NCBI RefSeq assembly: GCF_003286085.1
Contig: NW_020825294.1
Span: forward strand, 8,494,001-8,558,000
Reading direction: 5' to 3'
From: Drosophila persimilis
Taxonomy: Eukaryota; Arthropoda; Insecta; Diptera; Drosophilidae
DNA: 64,000 nucleotides
In this document: positions 1 to 11,911 of the stretch, piece by piece
How positions within the stretch are numbered: the stretch's first letter is position 1
Layout of the letters: every line of letters begins with the position of its first letter
Made by a program: the position numbers and the translations under genes
Notes under the pieces: model-generated
Told to the model about the DNA's origin: nothing
Seen by the model: the letters and a program-made list of their open reading frames with translations, nothing else
Databases searched by the model: none

Positions 1-70
1 TCCTGTTCTTTCCGTTCTCACCGCTAGCTCTATCCTAGTGAGTCTCCCTATCTGCAGCTTAGAAATTGTT

Positions 71-105
71 GTGAATACCCTGGACTTTTTGAGTACCGGA
101 TATAG
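71..105 (-). mobile_element. Possible DINE-1 end fragment
   Basis: The stretch reading ATACCCTGGACTTT followed by GAGTACCGG resembles the segment at 2385-2413 (ACCCTGTACTTTACGAGTACC), which belongs to a clearer DINE-1/mini-me piece. It is short, so chance similarity cannot be excluded. Confidence 0.3.
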
Positions 106-209
106 AAAGCCTTTGTCGAAGTCCGGGTAAAGAAATTCGACAGCAGATAATTAGAAACTACACTCTTGTTGCACGAGTAATAACTAAGTTCTTGTTTCAT
201 CCGTTGCAG

Positions 210-346
210 GTGCTCCATAATACATTCGATTTCTCGCCAAATCTTTGAAGAAAAACATGCCCAATGAGATCTGTTCCATATAATATATAGCATACTCTAC
301 CAACGGGAATCAGAGAATATTCTGTGGAACACAAAACGAAATACAA
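210..346 (+). other. Candidate non-coding spliced exon
   Basis: A strong acceptor (pyrimidine-rich tract ending in GTTGCAG at 203-209) and a near-perfect donor (ACAA then GTAAGTAT from 347) bracket 137 bases. A further donor-like CTA then GTGAGT starts at 38, which would leave a 171-base intron. All three frames of the bracketed segment contain stops, so if it is an exon it is untranslated. No gene is recognised. Chance pairing of splice-like signals is possible. Confidence 0.2.
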
Positions 347-2267
347 GTAAGTATATAAACCCAAGTGATTTTCTTGTTTTTCCTTGTTATTGTATTTGCA
401 TTTGTGCATTCCATAATATTATATGCGTGTTAATTACTTAATGAAGCGAATTGTTGCACCCATTGTGGGGCTGTTGAGCGTGTCAGTGGCAGCTCCATCC
501 ATTCGGGTGTGCACTGCACTGTGACTGCCACAAAGGAGTCGTCATTCGCATCGCCTTCCCCATCATCGACGGCGCGCCGTGTCTCGCGTACTGCCCTCTG
601 TGTTGCCTTCTTTTCGAGCGGCCACTGCCCCCTCCATTGTCCTGCCATTGTTTTCTGCTTAGATCGCCTTTTCTTTGTCCGGAGGCCATTAGGATAGATT
701 CGGTGGCCGCTCATTAGAGCCGCCCCAGCAGACGGGAGGGGAAACGGCAGCCGTTGGAAGCCATTGAAGGGCCGAGCGGAGCAGCGATGAAGCCCAAAAT
801 AATATGTTGTGGCAGGGGTAAGGCTGCCCACGTAATGTTTGATTTCCCCTCTGCGGTGCGTAAGTGGGCGCCGAAGAGTGAATATTCTTCCCGGGGCAAA
901 AAGCAATTTCTATGCTTCCTCAAAGACCAACGCGTGCGTAAAATTGCATTAATGGTATTAAATAAAAAGGGACACTTTGCGTGGAAGGCTTAATTTCTGT
1001 GGCCGGAGAACCTCGGATAAAGTACTTACATAAAAGCAAGGGTCCGAGCAGCCGTTTTCCTTTGTTTTTTTTTTCGGGAGAAAAGAGACCCAAAATCAAA
1101 TGGATTCGCCTGTCCATTCGCTATCTTCTTAAGCTCAAAAATTAAATGGTCAGGCAACAAAAGGTAGCTCTTAAAGAGACCACACTCCAGAGAGAGTCGG
1201 TCTGACAGTCTGCCATGAAATATGGCCCTCATAATTCAGGCATACTAAACGCACAGACTGTCCCGGACTGTGAGCTGTTTGTCAGGGGAAGTTTCATCTG
1301 TACTTTCCAGAGAGAGTTCTGGGAGTTCACATGTGAGGGGGGGGGCTCATGGGGGGCACTTGTTGCGCGGCTAACAAATTGTTATCCCTTATTTATGGCA
1401 GATTTCTGCTACTACTTCCTTTCGTTCCATGTACCTTTTGTATACTTTCGCCAAAAATGTCGCAACAAGGCGCCAAGAGCATTAGTATTAGTAGAGTCCT
1501 CCCCTCCCCTCCCCTTCGTGTGTGTGTGTGTGTGTGTGTGTGTTCTGGCGTTATTTATTGAGAGTGTGTGCCGAGTGCGGTGACAATGCGCTAATGTGCG
1601 GCATGCTGGGCATAAATTCCACTCTTTCTGCCACTGCATTGGGGCTCTGTGCTGCGGTCTTTAAAGGCCGTATAGAATTTTCGCCGGGCGATTAGCCCCC
1701 AATGGAAATAATTGTATATTGACCACTTTGGCAATTTTCACAGCTCATGGTGTAATCCATTGCCGTTCATTGGATTCCAGTCGGTCGCTCAACATGTGGC
1801 AGATGTGGCACGCACCGCAGTGGAATGGAAAATAATAGATCGCATGGGGACCCATAAACGCGCCTGCTCTTACGGCAACACGGCAACACGGATGTGGCCG
1901 TGTAAATTCGGGCAGGCCAACGTGTCAAATTCGATCTCAAATCAAATGAAGCGCAGTTGACGGCGTCTCTGGGTGTGTCGGTGTGTGTCGTGCAACGTTG
2001 CAACGTGACGAGAGTGAGCAAACACCAAGGCTGCGACAGACTCCAGATGCCGCCAGCCGAATAAGCATAGATTTCTCATTTAAATGCAACCAAGCTCAAA
2101 TGGAGGTTGACAGGGAGTTCGCCTGATGGCAGTCCTCTTTAATCTGGTTATAATATGGGTCTGGAAATCGGGAATCTACTTGAAGTAGTAGCTATCTGAG
2201 CTTGTGGATTATTTGTGAATGCCACTAGATTTGGAATCTTTAAGGAGCGATCTTTCAGTATGAGATA
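347..2267. other. Intergenic, no gene seen
   Basis: Non-coding DNA with scattered short open frames that carry no recognisable domain. It holds a GT dinucleotide run at 1518-1543 and short homopolymer runs (T near 1068, G near 1337). No RNA gene or clear regulatory cluster was recognised. Confidence 0.6.
1518..1543. repeat. (GT)13 microsatellite
   Basis: An uninterrupted alternating GT run of about 26 bases. It creates spurious Val-Cys and His-Thr tracts in overlapping frames. Confidence 0.95.
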
Positions 2268-2413
2268 AGAGGAATCTGCACACAACATACGGCGTCAAAC
2301 GGGACGGGACAGACTGACAGAGAGGCATGGCTATATGGGCCACTCTATGAGATCGGAAACGCTCCCTCCTGACTTATACGAATCTCATATAACCCTGTAC
2401 TTTACGAGTACCT
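2268..2413 (-). mobile_element. DINE-1 / mini-me fragment
   Basis: Read on the minus strand it contains, in order, GGTACTCGTAAAGTACAGGG, GAGATTCGTATAAG, GAGCGTTTCCGA, CCATATAGCCATG and a CTGTCAGTCTGTCC tract. This is the same order of modules as in the copy at 24.8-25.0 kb (AAGCGTTTCCGACC, TATAGCCATG, then a GTCTGTCTGTCC tract). The GTCY-type proto-microsatellite is a known mark of mini-me/DINE-1 (INE-1) non-autonomous elements of Drosophila. The copy is partial and diverged. Confidence 0.6.
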
Positions 2414-5391
2414 TCTACATATATTCTATACTCGTTTCCGACAGTTTTGAGCCACTCTGATCGATCCCTATGGTTCCCACCGATTCTCTGTGGTAGCTCT
2501 GATCCACCAGGCTTTATTGGCTCTACTGTAGACATTGATTAGTTTATATTGTACACATTTCAAATGGTTGAAAAAATCCCCATATCTGCGTTTCAAGTAT
2601 CTGTTTCAAAATAGTCCCCTCAGGCGTACACAAAAAAGTGCAAAACACAGGAGCCTGCAATTAAAAAATCCCAATGTGCATCTGCAAAGCGATACTAATT
2701 AATTACCATCTTTTTTTAGACTTGAATATTCCTTTTTTTTGTACAGGAATTTTCCATTGGCAGCTTTTAATTTTTTGTTTTACTCAAATAATTAATTCAA
2801 TTGATGATAATTCAGGCTAATAGAATCACACATACTCCCGTGTAAGTACTAATAAGCGGGATTCCGAATTAATATTCTTCTTTAAATAAAAACCAAGTCG
2901 TTCGAGCATTCAGCCACTTTTGTCCCCATTTAAATGAATGACTATACATGCCATATATGTTACAATATACTATGCATAAGTGTTATAAATTCAATCGACC
3001 GTTTGGTATTTGCCCTGAATATTCTAGGGCTATCACGAGGCAAATGTTTCTCAATTAAATATTTAAAATGCAAGTGTGCTGCCATATTTTGTGCCCATTT
3101 GAAATTGTCCTCCTCGTCGGACGAGTGCTCCTTGTCTGAATTTTTGCGCTGTTCCCGTTTCAGCGCCTGCGAATCAAATCGAGGCTAGCAACTGTCAGTA
3201 ATTTGCATATTTGAGCTGAAAATTGTCAGCCCACACCCACACCCACAGCCATCAGGAGCAGCTCCATCAGCTTGCTGGCTGGCTGATTGAAGGAGGTTAG
3301 GCGTGGGTGAGGGTGAGTGTGAGGACGTGGGCGTGGCTGGCCAAATCATAGAACTCGGAATTGATTTATTATGCGGTAATTGTTTTGGCCCACTTCGGAT
3401 TCTGCATACTCAATCAGGGCTGCGGATTCGGGCTAATAATACATTTTAGTGGTCTGAAATTAAAATAAGTGCCCGGGCCGGGCATTAGCATCGGCTAAAG
3501 ACTTTGTCCCGGATTCGCAGGGCTCTGAACGCCCTCCATTCGCGAATGTCCTATGAATGAAATGTCCAGAGATCTTGATAAAACATTGCTCTAGAGTTTC
3601 CTGATTATTATTATTATTACCCAATGCTCGTCGGAAATACTTGATTTTTCTCAGACTTCCACTTAATGTTCTAATCAGTACTATTTCCCTTGAAAGATGA
3701 TCGCTTTGGTCATTTCTAAGCTGCTTAAAGACTTGTTTAAACGTTTTGCAGGGCGAGGTTGGACCTGTCCCCCGATGCCGACTGCTAAAAGGCCAACAAT
3801 TACGCGCAGACAAAGCAAATTTCAATGATTTCATTATGTGGTTTTCATTTGGAATTTGTTGGATGACCAGCCTGGCAGCGGGTTTCGGTTTCGAGGGCCA
3901 GGGGGGATATGGTTTAGTTGGTGGCAGAGTGGGAAAAACTTTCAGAGTATGCTGGCGGAAAATCAACATGAAAATAATGTTTTACGAGTATATTTTATTG
4001 TTTTAAATTTGGGTGAGCAGCTCTGCGACTGTCGACGTTTCCATGGGTCCATGGGTCCTTCCAGATCCAACTTTGCTCCCATATTAAAGTTGTTTTATTA
4101 ATGAAGTGCCCTCGTTGTGGGCAAACACTCCAGCGACCAGTCCAGTCCAGTATAAAAAAAGCATTTTGCCATTCAATTTACATTTTTCATTTCCGTTTTA
4201 TGGCAGCGGGAAAGCGAGAGGGAAAACAGCAACCGAAACAAATGTTGCCCATCGCGATGCCGTCATTCAATCCAAGATCAATTGCTGTAAAAATGACAAA
4301 ATTATGCCGGAACCCCGAGGGACGTCGACTTGGAGCCGCTCCTCGCCCTCGCCCACTCCCAGTCCCAGTCCTCCTTCAATTTGGCTTAATCTGTCCAAAC
4401 GACCACTTGACAAAATAATAAAAAGGAAACCGGAAAAACTAGTCAAATCCGCAATTTGACAGATTCAATTTGCTGGCCGACCGAGTCGTGCGGAATGCGG
4501 ATGCGGATGCGAATGCGAATGCGAATGCGTAAATGGAGTGTGTCTGCGTGTTTTTGTTTGATGATTGTCCGACCATTTAAAGATTTCTCTAGGTACAGCA
4601 GGGGGGGGAGGGGCGTGTGCCCTTTGCCCTAAATGTGAGTAACCTTTAAGCTTTCATTTCCTTGCCATGCTCATATCTCAGGCAGCATCTTTGAGCCTTC
4701 TTCTTCTTCTTCTGGCGCTGCACATCCCGGCAAAGCATTATCTTTTCCTCTAAGTGCCAAAAACGATGCAGCAGCTGAATCTCTGGCCACACACCCGCCC
4801 TCTATCTTCATCATCGTCATCGCCATCGTCATACACAGAAACTAAAACGGGAGAGCTCTTAAAGAAGGAACAACTTTTGGCCCAGTAATGGCTTCATAAC
4901 ACGCAACATTACAGGGCAATAGAAGTACGGCGCGGCGTGGAACGGCACGGGGGCGTGGCCGGGCAACTGTAAGTACATAGTCCTCTGCTAATATGCAACT
5001 ATATATTATGAGACACACTATGTTCCTCGCCCTGTGCCGGCGCTCGCTTCCTTCTTGACTCTGGCGGCACCTGCCACAGGACGGGAGCAAGGAGCGGCGC
5101 AACAGCTGCCATCGCGCAGCCATAGCTGCCGTTAATAACTGTTATAGTTGTAATTATAATAAAACTTGACTTTAAGCGCTGATGGAGAGGTGGGGACGCC
5201 CCACGCAGCTGTCTCCATTCCAAAAGATGTGTTGTCTACCTCTGGGTTCTGCAAAATAGTTCTAGAAATTCTTTATCGATTTCCCTGCTCCGTAAAAGTC
5301 TGTAAAATGACTTTACAGCTGCATTGATCTTGAAAATTTCAGTGCTTGCAAGTTCATTCGATTGCCAATATTTGTACAAAGAGTCCAAGTC
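2414..5391. other. Intergenic, AT-rich, no gene seen
   Basis: Mostly AT-rich non-coding DNA. Simple repeats include CCCACA units at about 3233-3247, a 6-bp ATGCGR array at 4496-4530, CTT repeats near 4700 and TCATCG units near 4805-4830. A minus-strand frame at 3460-3969 (169 codons from ATG) has no recognisable domain and is not annotated as a gene. Confidence 0.6.
4496..4530. repeat. Hexanucleotide repeat (ATGCGR)n
   Basis: About six head-to-tail ATGCGG/ATGCGA units. Arrays of this kind recur through the window. Confidence 0.85.
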
Positions 5392-5400
5392 TTCAGAGAA
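5392..5400. promoter_or_regulatory. STAT-type site TTCAGAGAA
   Basis: A perfect TTCNNNGAA palindromic half-site pair, about 350 bases upstream of the first Diedel-like start codon. Drosophila Diedel is linked to JAK/STAT signalling, so the site is suggestive. A 6-base specificity occurs often by chance. Confidence 0.2.
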
Positions 5401-5639
5401 CCCATTAAGTTGCTCTCTAATGTATAATAAAGTGTTGGGTCATCGTATAGCCCCAGTGCACAGCATCAATAACCGTGGAACGTAGATCTAAGCAATCCAA
5501 TTTCCAGGGCTATGTCTCGCGATCTCTCCTCCTCGCTCAGTGTGGCACGATCTCTCTTTAAGTTACAAAGTGATGGAGATTTAACGACCGAATGTTACTT
5601 AATTTGTACTTAATTTGAGTAATCGGATGACTATATTCA

Positions 5640-5650
5640 CGGTCACACCC
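5640..5650 (+). promoter_or_regulatory. Core-promoter Motif 1-like element
   Basis: CGGTCACACCC fits the first nine positions of Drosophila core-promoter Motif 1 (YGGTCACACTR). It lies 103 bases upstream of the ATG at 5753, a plausible position for the first Diedel-like gene's promoter. Motif 1 normally marks housekeeping promoters, so the match may be accidental. Confidence 0.2.
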
Positions 5651-5752
5651 TTTTAGAAGCGTGAATAATGAAAGGAGTAGCTCCCACACGATCATTGAAG
5701 CGGATTTTGAGAGTCAAGCAGTCATCCAAACAGTCCTCCATCACTTCAAAAC

Positions 5753-5941
5753 ATGTATGTAGCATACATACGAGTATTATTGGCCCTGTTTTTCGTTGGA
5801 GGTTTGACGGCAATATGCTGTCGTCCATATGGAAATTATTGCCTCGACGGAACACGAGCTGTAGGGCATTTTTGCGGCTATGGACCTTGTAATTTGTTCG
5901 GATGCGACTGTATGGGCGGACGCAGACATAAAATGGGTTGA
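5753..5941 (+). CDS. Diedel-like secreted peptide, copy 1
   Basis: This 62-residue single-exon frame starts at ATG 5753. Residues 1-20 form a signal peptide with a hydrophobic LLALFFVGGL core, cut probably after A20. The mature part has a CC pair (22, 23), C30 in YCLDGT, and the block C41-G-Y-G-P-C46-N-L-F-G-C51-D-C53. That block matches the C-terminal signature of the Diedel family (CGxGPCNxFGCxC), cytokine-like secreted proteins that modulate immunity in Drosophila; this homology is from memory. The peptide is shorter than Diedel itself (about 115 aa), like other short family members. The family's next cysteine is replaced by Arg57, leaving an odd number (seven). An ATTAAA signal follows the stop at about 5949. 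A second copy lies 692 bases downstream in the same orientation. An ATG at 5668 opens an overlapping out-of-frame uORF. Confidence 0.65.
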   Translation: MYVAYIRVLLALFFVGGLTAICCRPYGNYCLDGTRAVGHFCGYGPCNLFGCDCMGGRRHKMG

Positions 5942-6444
5942 ATGAACATTAAATACGCCCGGAAATCACACGGTACGGTCATGCGACTTATGTTTTGAAG
6001 CTTCTGGTCCGTCGAAATCATCAGCCGAAATCATTGATAAGCACTGGCCACACCGTCCGTAAAAGCTGCCAGTAATATGAGTCCTGAGTGCTTACAGTCG
6101 TGAACAGACGCACACGGGCCTCGACAGAAAGATACCCGTATTGCCAAACCATCCCTATAAGACACTCACGCGCTGTCTCTTTCTTACCCACGCACATTGC
6201 AGCAGAGTCAGATCCTATCAGATCCTATCTGAGCGAGTCGTCTCTCCTTACGCACTCTCTCACGAGCACTGGGAACAATTTCGTAGTCTACAGCTCAGAA
6301 TACACTGGGAATGATATTCATGCGCGTGGCCTTGAATCATTATGGGGATCGTTATGGTTTCGGAATTGTGAAATTGCGATTAGCGAGTTCTGAAGCGAAT
6401 TTCGAGAGTCAGCCAGTCATCCAAACTGGAGAGTGCTTCAAAGC
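5942..6444. other. Spacer between Diedel-like copies
   Basis: Intergenic and promoter DNA for copy 2. It contains one GATAAG site (6036-6041), which GATA factors active in fat body and gut could bind, and a doubled AGATCCTATC at about 6209-6229. The last 60 or so bases (from about 6385) are similar to the sequence just upstream of copy 1, so the duplication includes leader sequence. Confidence 0.5.
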
Positions 6445-6642
6445 ATGTACGTGGCATATGTACGAATATTATTGGCCCTATTTTTCATCAGAGGTTCGAC
6501 GGCAATGTGCTGCCCTGCATATGAAGGATACTGCCTCGACGGAACACGAGTTGTAGGATTTTATTGCGGCCATGGTCCCTGTAATATTTTCGGATGCAAC
6601 TGTAGATGGGGATGTAGAAACAATGCTCCGGTTGAAGCTTAA
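6445..6642 (+). CDS. Diedel-like secreted peptide, copy 2
   Basis: A 65-residue paralogue of the gene at 5753. An in-frame GTG lies four codons upstream, but ATG 6445 aligns exactly with the copy 1 start. Residues 1-20 are a signal peptide (ILLALFFIRGSTA). The mature peptide has eight cysteines (22, 23, 30, 41, 46, 51, 53, 57), enough for four disulphides, with the Diedel-type block C41-G-H-G-P-C46-N-I-F-G-C51-N-C53 followed by C57. The protein is therefore the complete form relative to copy 1, which has Arg at 57. The tail (NNAPVEA) is not shared. A canonical AATAAA lies at 6702-6707. The likely role is a secreted immune or reproductive signalling peptide, inferred from the family. Diedel homologues are also known in some insect DNA viruses, but nothing here points to viral origin. 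Confidence 0.7.
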   Translation: MYVAYVRILLALFFIRGSTAMCCPAYEGYCLDGTRVVGFYCGHGPCNIFGCNCRWGCRNNAPVEA

Positions 6643-6707
6643 ACATAGCCGTCTTTCATACGGAAGCCTTTCTTCCATGTATTCTTTCGCTAAATTCTCT
6701 CAATAAA

Positions 6708-7276
6708 ATGATCGTTTTTCAGATCAAGTAACAGAGATATCAACATTGGAACATTGTATTCCTATCGAGGTGCTTTCATGTCATCCGTGTCTATCCGTCC
6801 GGCCCGTTGGACGTCTAGTTCTCAGAGAACATAAGATTTGAAATCTGAAATCGGAAAAGTCTGTGGCATAACGACTGATAATGGTAGAACAATAAGCTAT
6901 GTACGAGTAGCTGATACTTTTATGATGAATACTAACGAAGAACCCTAAGGAATAATCCACAAAGAGCGGCTATAATGAAAGGCACACGATCAGCGAGGTT
7001 TACTCTCTGTCTGGCGTTTCGATAAACGGATAAATATATTTATTTCTTATTATTATAGCCAGCAGAACAAATGCGTTCGATGCGCTTTCTCTCTCTCTGC
7101 CTCGCTCCATACTCTTCTGTGTGCAGTGTACGCCCCATGGAAGAGGGGAGTGATGTACTATACAACAGCTGGAGTTGGTAGGAGTGGAAAAAGCTAAAGT
7201 ATTTTTAGCATAACTAGCGGTAGTGGTTCCTCTCTTTGCCTATATGTTTTACCCATCTCCCCAAGGATACCAAAAG
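6708..7276. other. Intergenic, repeat-like
   Basis: No gene seen. Phrases such as GTACGAGTAGCTGATAC near 6900 recall DINE-1 type sequence, but I cannot set element boundaries. Confidence 0.4.
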
Positions 7277-7375
7277 ACAGAGAGCCAGAGAGCATGTGGC
7301 AGTCATCGGCTCCGATAACGATTCCGACTGTAATCGCCGACTTAGGTGTCTGTAATCGGCAGAAGCTAAGAAATC
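7277..7375 (+). mobile_element. Possible DINE-1-related fragment
   Basis: GAGAGC ... GGCAGTCATCGGCTCCG here parallels GAGAGC ... GGCTGTCATCGGCTCCG at about 25118-25175 in the clearer element copy. The shared 13-mer GTCATCGGCTCCG and its flanks suggest a common dispersed repeat. A further echo (AGTATCTGATAGATA, near 8195) matches AGTATCGGATAGATA near 25206. Confidence 0.35.
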
Positions 7376-9597
7376 GAAGTACAGTCTTCAAGGAGTTACT
7401 ACATATGTATTCTTTGATTCATCTAAAATATATGTGATATGGAGGTGATTGTCTGTGCTGGAGCACACGGCAGACGCACTTCAGCTGGAAATGCCAATAC
7501 CCCAGCACCCCCTTCTGGCTCTGGCTCTCTCTTTCGCCACGAGTGTATGTAATTGTCTGGGATTTTAATTAAAATTTTTACCAAAATAGCTTGCACATAG
7601 ACAGAGAGACAGACAAACGGACAAACGCAGAGACAGACAGACAGCGAAGCAAGCGCTCGAGTGCTGAATAGTTGGCTATCCGGGAAATTTATGGCCAGGG
7701 GAGGCTTTGGGCTGGTGGGGGGGGGAGCCTGAAATCTGGGAAAAACTATAAGCTGACATGAGCGGAAAGTTTTATCTCCGCTGAGCGGACCCGAACACTG
7801 GCCTGCCCTCCTCGCCCCCCTGCCATGCACCCCATATCGATGGCTCCACTCTAGGCTAATGAATATTTGCGAGCAAAAAGGGAGCGGAAAAATGGCGAAA
7901 CCCGTAATGCAACTGCGGTTTCTTTGTCTCCCTCCGTCTTTTGTCTCGCTCCCCGCCCGATTAATGCCGAATGCCGAACGCCAAATGCGATTGCAAAGGC
8001 GTCGAAGCATGAGCTGAAATTCTCTCTGGGATGACAATTTTTTTGGCCACGTTGCCGTCACCGTGGCTCAGATGAAACAAAAATGTGTTGCCAGACCAAA
8101 GTATAGTTTAGACCGAAATTTAGCCTAGATCTAGAGCTAGATCGGAACGTATAGTCGAAATCCCAGCAGATATGCATGACCTACCACTAAGAGAGTATCT
8201 GATAGATATCCCCAAGGTAAGTGGGTCTGAGGCTCTCAAGGATTCGCGTTTCTCGCCCACTGTATAGGAGGACGGCCGGACTGGTTTGTGGCGCAATTGA
8301 TGTCATCGATAGAGGCAGCCACTGAGGACTGGCATTGGGCGACTGCGACTCCGACTGCGATTTGAATCGCAATGGCGTACAGGGCGTACAAAAACCGAAT
8401 TGAAGTTGGGTACGTCTTTGGCCGGCCACCAACAAACCCCCCTCCTCTCCCCCTTCGGTCTCTCTGTCCTTTACCCGTTTGTGGTTTTGCTTTTGCAGGC
8501 TTTTTTAACGCTCGTTGGCTCCAGGGGCCATCCCGTGACCGTTGCCTGTTGCGGCTACTTGGTCTTCGCGTTCCCCCTCCGTCCCCCATTTATGGTCGTC
8601 CGCCGTGTTTCTCTTTGTTTTGCGGACACATGACAGCCTCGGGCAGTCGCTGTTTTTTATGCCATCTTCCTGCCACTTTCGCCGCGGTTTCTGGCCCGCC
8701 ATTTGGCGCTTGCCGCCGGCCTGGGGCTTTAATTTAGGGGCTCCACACACTCGTCTGTCCGCGGCTTCCGCCCGCCGACTTTTCTGCGGTCTGTTCGGGG
8801 ATAGAGAGCCCGTTGAAGGCGTGCCAGACAGCTGAGTACAAATAGGTATAAAATCAAGAATAAAGCCGATTTGGGGGTCCCTTTGGGACGTATATCCAGA
8901 GGTATATCAAATCCGTATCCCTTTCTCAGTGAAGATACAGTCTTGTGTCTCTCCCAAGGACTAGTGGCATCCATTGACGATTGTTTGACGCCAGCTTGTG
9001 GGAGGGACCACCTCTTGTGACCGCCTGTGAATCTGGATCTGAAGCTGTTGCACTTGCCCGTGCTGACCGCCGGCAAAGTTTTTCGGGCCGCTGTTCCGCC
9101 ATTAAAATGGTCGTAAAAAAGCCGCCATCTAGCGGCGGCCAAGGGGAGCTCTGTGCGCGGGGGGCACTCGTAAAGTTTTGGGGCGCGCCGGCATCGTCTA
9201 AACTTTTTCAATTCGCAGCGGCAACACCTACAAGCGCGCACACACACACACAGATACGTACTCCAGGAAGAACTTTTGCTAGTCAGTCAATGGCTTGACT
9301 TTTGGTTACCTCACTCCGCCTCCCTCCGTCCCTCTCTTTCTCTCTACATATATATCATTTGCTTGCTCTGTCTTCTTTTTATGGCCACGAGAATCGCGAC
9401 GGGCGACGCTGGGGATCGTAAATTTTTAAGTACAGCTTTTTTTTCCTGACTATTTAATTTCTTTGACGTTTTTTTTTTCTTCTTCTTCTTCTGCCTAAAC
9501 TTTGTTCTGCGAAATTAAATTGTTTCGGCGAAAAACTTGTCGAAGCAGGCAAAATTTAATTTGTTTCTATATAAATATTGCGAAAGTGAATTTTAAT

Positions 9598-9653
9598 CGC
9601 CTCGCCACGCCAAGAGTCGCCTCGCCAAGAGTCGCCTCGCCAAGAGTCGCCTC
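9598..9653. repeat. 15-bp tandem repeat
   Basis: About three and a half copies of a unit near AGAGTCGCCTCGCCA, nearly identical to one another, which suggests recent slippage or unequal exchange. Confidence 0.9.
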
Positions 9654-11867
9654 CCTTTGCTCGACGACAACGAACATTCCCTGAAATTGAAACAATTTCC
9701 TCGACAGATGCTTGAGTGGCTCCGGCGCTTTCCGATCCCCGGAGAGTGCGAGTGCGAGTACGAGAAACGGGTTATTAGTTTTCAGGGTTTTTTTTTTCTG
9801 CTGTGCTGTGCTGTGTTTTGCCTCCACCGCTGGAATGGAGCGGAAATTGGTTTTTAAAAAGCCATTACGTCCCTGAGACGGGGATCGCTTCGGGACATCG
9901 ACATCCTGTTGATGATTTCGGGCCCTGAGAAATGCATGAAGTGATTGAGTTTTCCTGCCCAGGTGAGGGGGGGGCGGAGCGTGCAGCCTTTGAAGGCATC
10001 GGCGTGCAATTAACCGATTCCTTCAGCTATTTTTCCGTCTAATTGGACGGAGCTTCGGCCCTGAGGCTTTTGGCCATCATTGAAATTCTTCGGTAGGAAA
10101 TTCCCCGAACGAAAGCCATTCGAGAGCTTTTCCGTTTAGTGGAATTTGTATCATTGTTTGCTTTTGCTCGGCAATTGCATTTTTCCACATAGCCCCCGCC
10201 GGCTCTGCCTCTGGCGCCCACTCCACTGAATATTTCGCCCTCGTAAATAACTTGAGCATGAGCTTTCCTGCCTCTGCCTTTGCCTCTGCCTCCGCCTGCT
10301 CTGGTTTTGGCGGAATCCGTTTGCTTGTGCCACTCGGGGGCAGGGGCAGGGGCCAACTGCAATCGATATCAAGATACACTTACAAAATTAACTATCGTCA
10401 ACATACGTGCCTGGTAAATGCAATTACTTGGCAATTGACGGTTGGCGCCGAGAGCAAGTCTCTCCTGTGGATGGGGATGTGGCGGTGGCTGTGGCTGTGG
10501 CTGTGGCCGATGAGGATGTGTATGAGATAGCATCCTTCCGCCGCTGGGGGATGCGCTCCTCCTCTGCTGCGGCACAAGGTCACAGCGTGCACTCTTGCCT
10601 CGGGCTTGTTGCATAAGAGTGCATGGCAATTGCATTAAGTGCCGGGGAGATGCCGTCTCGTGAATGCAACAATCAGGCAGCAAACTGTTGCACTCAAAGC
10701 CCTCCTAATGAACTGGGGGACTACAATCTAAATTTATTCGGAATGGAAATGAGCGCGAGAAATGGCTAATAGAGTCAACTGAGTCAACGAGGGAGGGCTT
10801 CCAATCTCCTAGCTTATTATGCATTCCAAGGCGCAATTGCAGCCTGAATTACAGAGTCATGGAAACGTATATTGCAGCAACTGCTGGATAAATATACATA
10901 CAGAGATATCTTACGAGCAGTGCAGGACTAAAAGGCTAAAAGGACTTTTTATGGAAGATATCCGCACTGTTTGTGGCGTGTCATGACTGTGTCACGTCAC
11001 AACCCGACTGGTCTCGGCAGTTGGGCGTGCGAATGTTTGACAGACAACACACACGGCCGCATAAATGTTTGAGCAACCCAACAGCCCGGCCCGGCCCGGC
11101 CCAAAGGACACGCCAGTCAAATCATTTGTGGCTGTAAATAAATTGCCCACACGCCGCGTGTGTTTTCCCGCGGTCAACAATGGCAACAGCAACAGCAACA
11201 AACACAAATATAGATTTGCAAAAAGGTTATATTAAAATAATTGTTGCACTTTATTTGGCTTTTCCACGCCGCGAGGAATGCGGCAGAGCTGACAAATTGT
11301 AATTAGGATTACTCCGGGGCCGACTTGTTGCACGGGGATTTTAATTGGGGCCAGCACTGCCGGATTTAGCCATCACATTCACATTGTTTTCTGCCATTAG
11401 ATTTGCGGATTAGATTCGAGCATATCGCTGGGCATCACAGGGATTCCAATAAATTAATTTAGAACAGTTTTGAGGGGGAAATTTCAGTTTATTCGTCGAA
11501 TCTGGCTACAGCTACCCAGAGTTCCGATTACAATAGCTTTTTTAAAGGGGTTTAGGCTCTAAAGAGTTGTTCTAATTCCCTAATACGACGCCAGATTGGT
11601 GGGCTTATCCTCGACTACAGACTGGGAGCCCCAATAGCCTCTTCGCTCAGCCAACACTCGAGCCAAGGCCCCTCAAATTGGCAAAGATTCCACGGTATAC
11701 ATTTGAAAAGCAATCGAAGCATCTTCCAGCGCTCCTTCGCTGAGTCGCTTAGTAAATAGAGTAGGGATAAACGCATCCTTTTGTATCGACTCAAGAACGT
11801 TTAGCAGTGGATGCGAGATTTGGGAAATCTCCGCCCCAGTCGAGCCGCCAGCCATTGCCAGGAGTCG

Positions 11868-11911
11868 ACTGGGGGACTGGGGGACTGGAGGACTGCGGGA
11901 CTGGGGGACTG
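11868..11911. repeat. GGGGGACTG tandem repeat
   Basis: About five imperfect copies of a 9-bp GGRGGACTG unit in direct orientation, with G-runs at a regular period that could favour quadruplex formation. Confidence 0.85.

Noticed and set aside
3460..3969. 169-codon ATG frame on the minus strand
   Set aside because: No family, no codon bias, an Asn run from an ATT repeat, and AT-rich non-coding surroundings.
7423..8061. 212-codon minus frame
   Set aside because: Contains a translated GACA-type repeat (Ser-Val-Cys-Leu run), no conserved motif, and a poor start.
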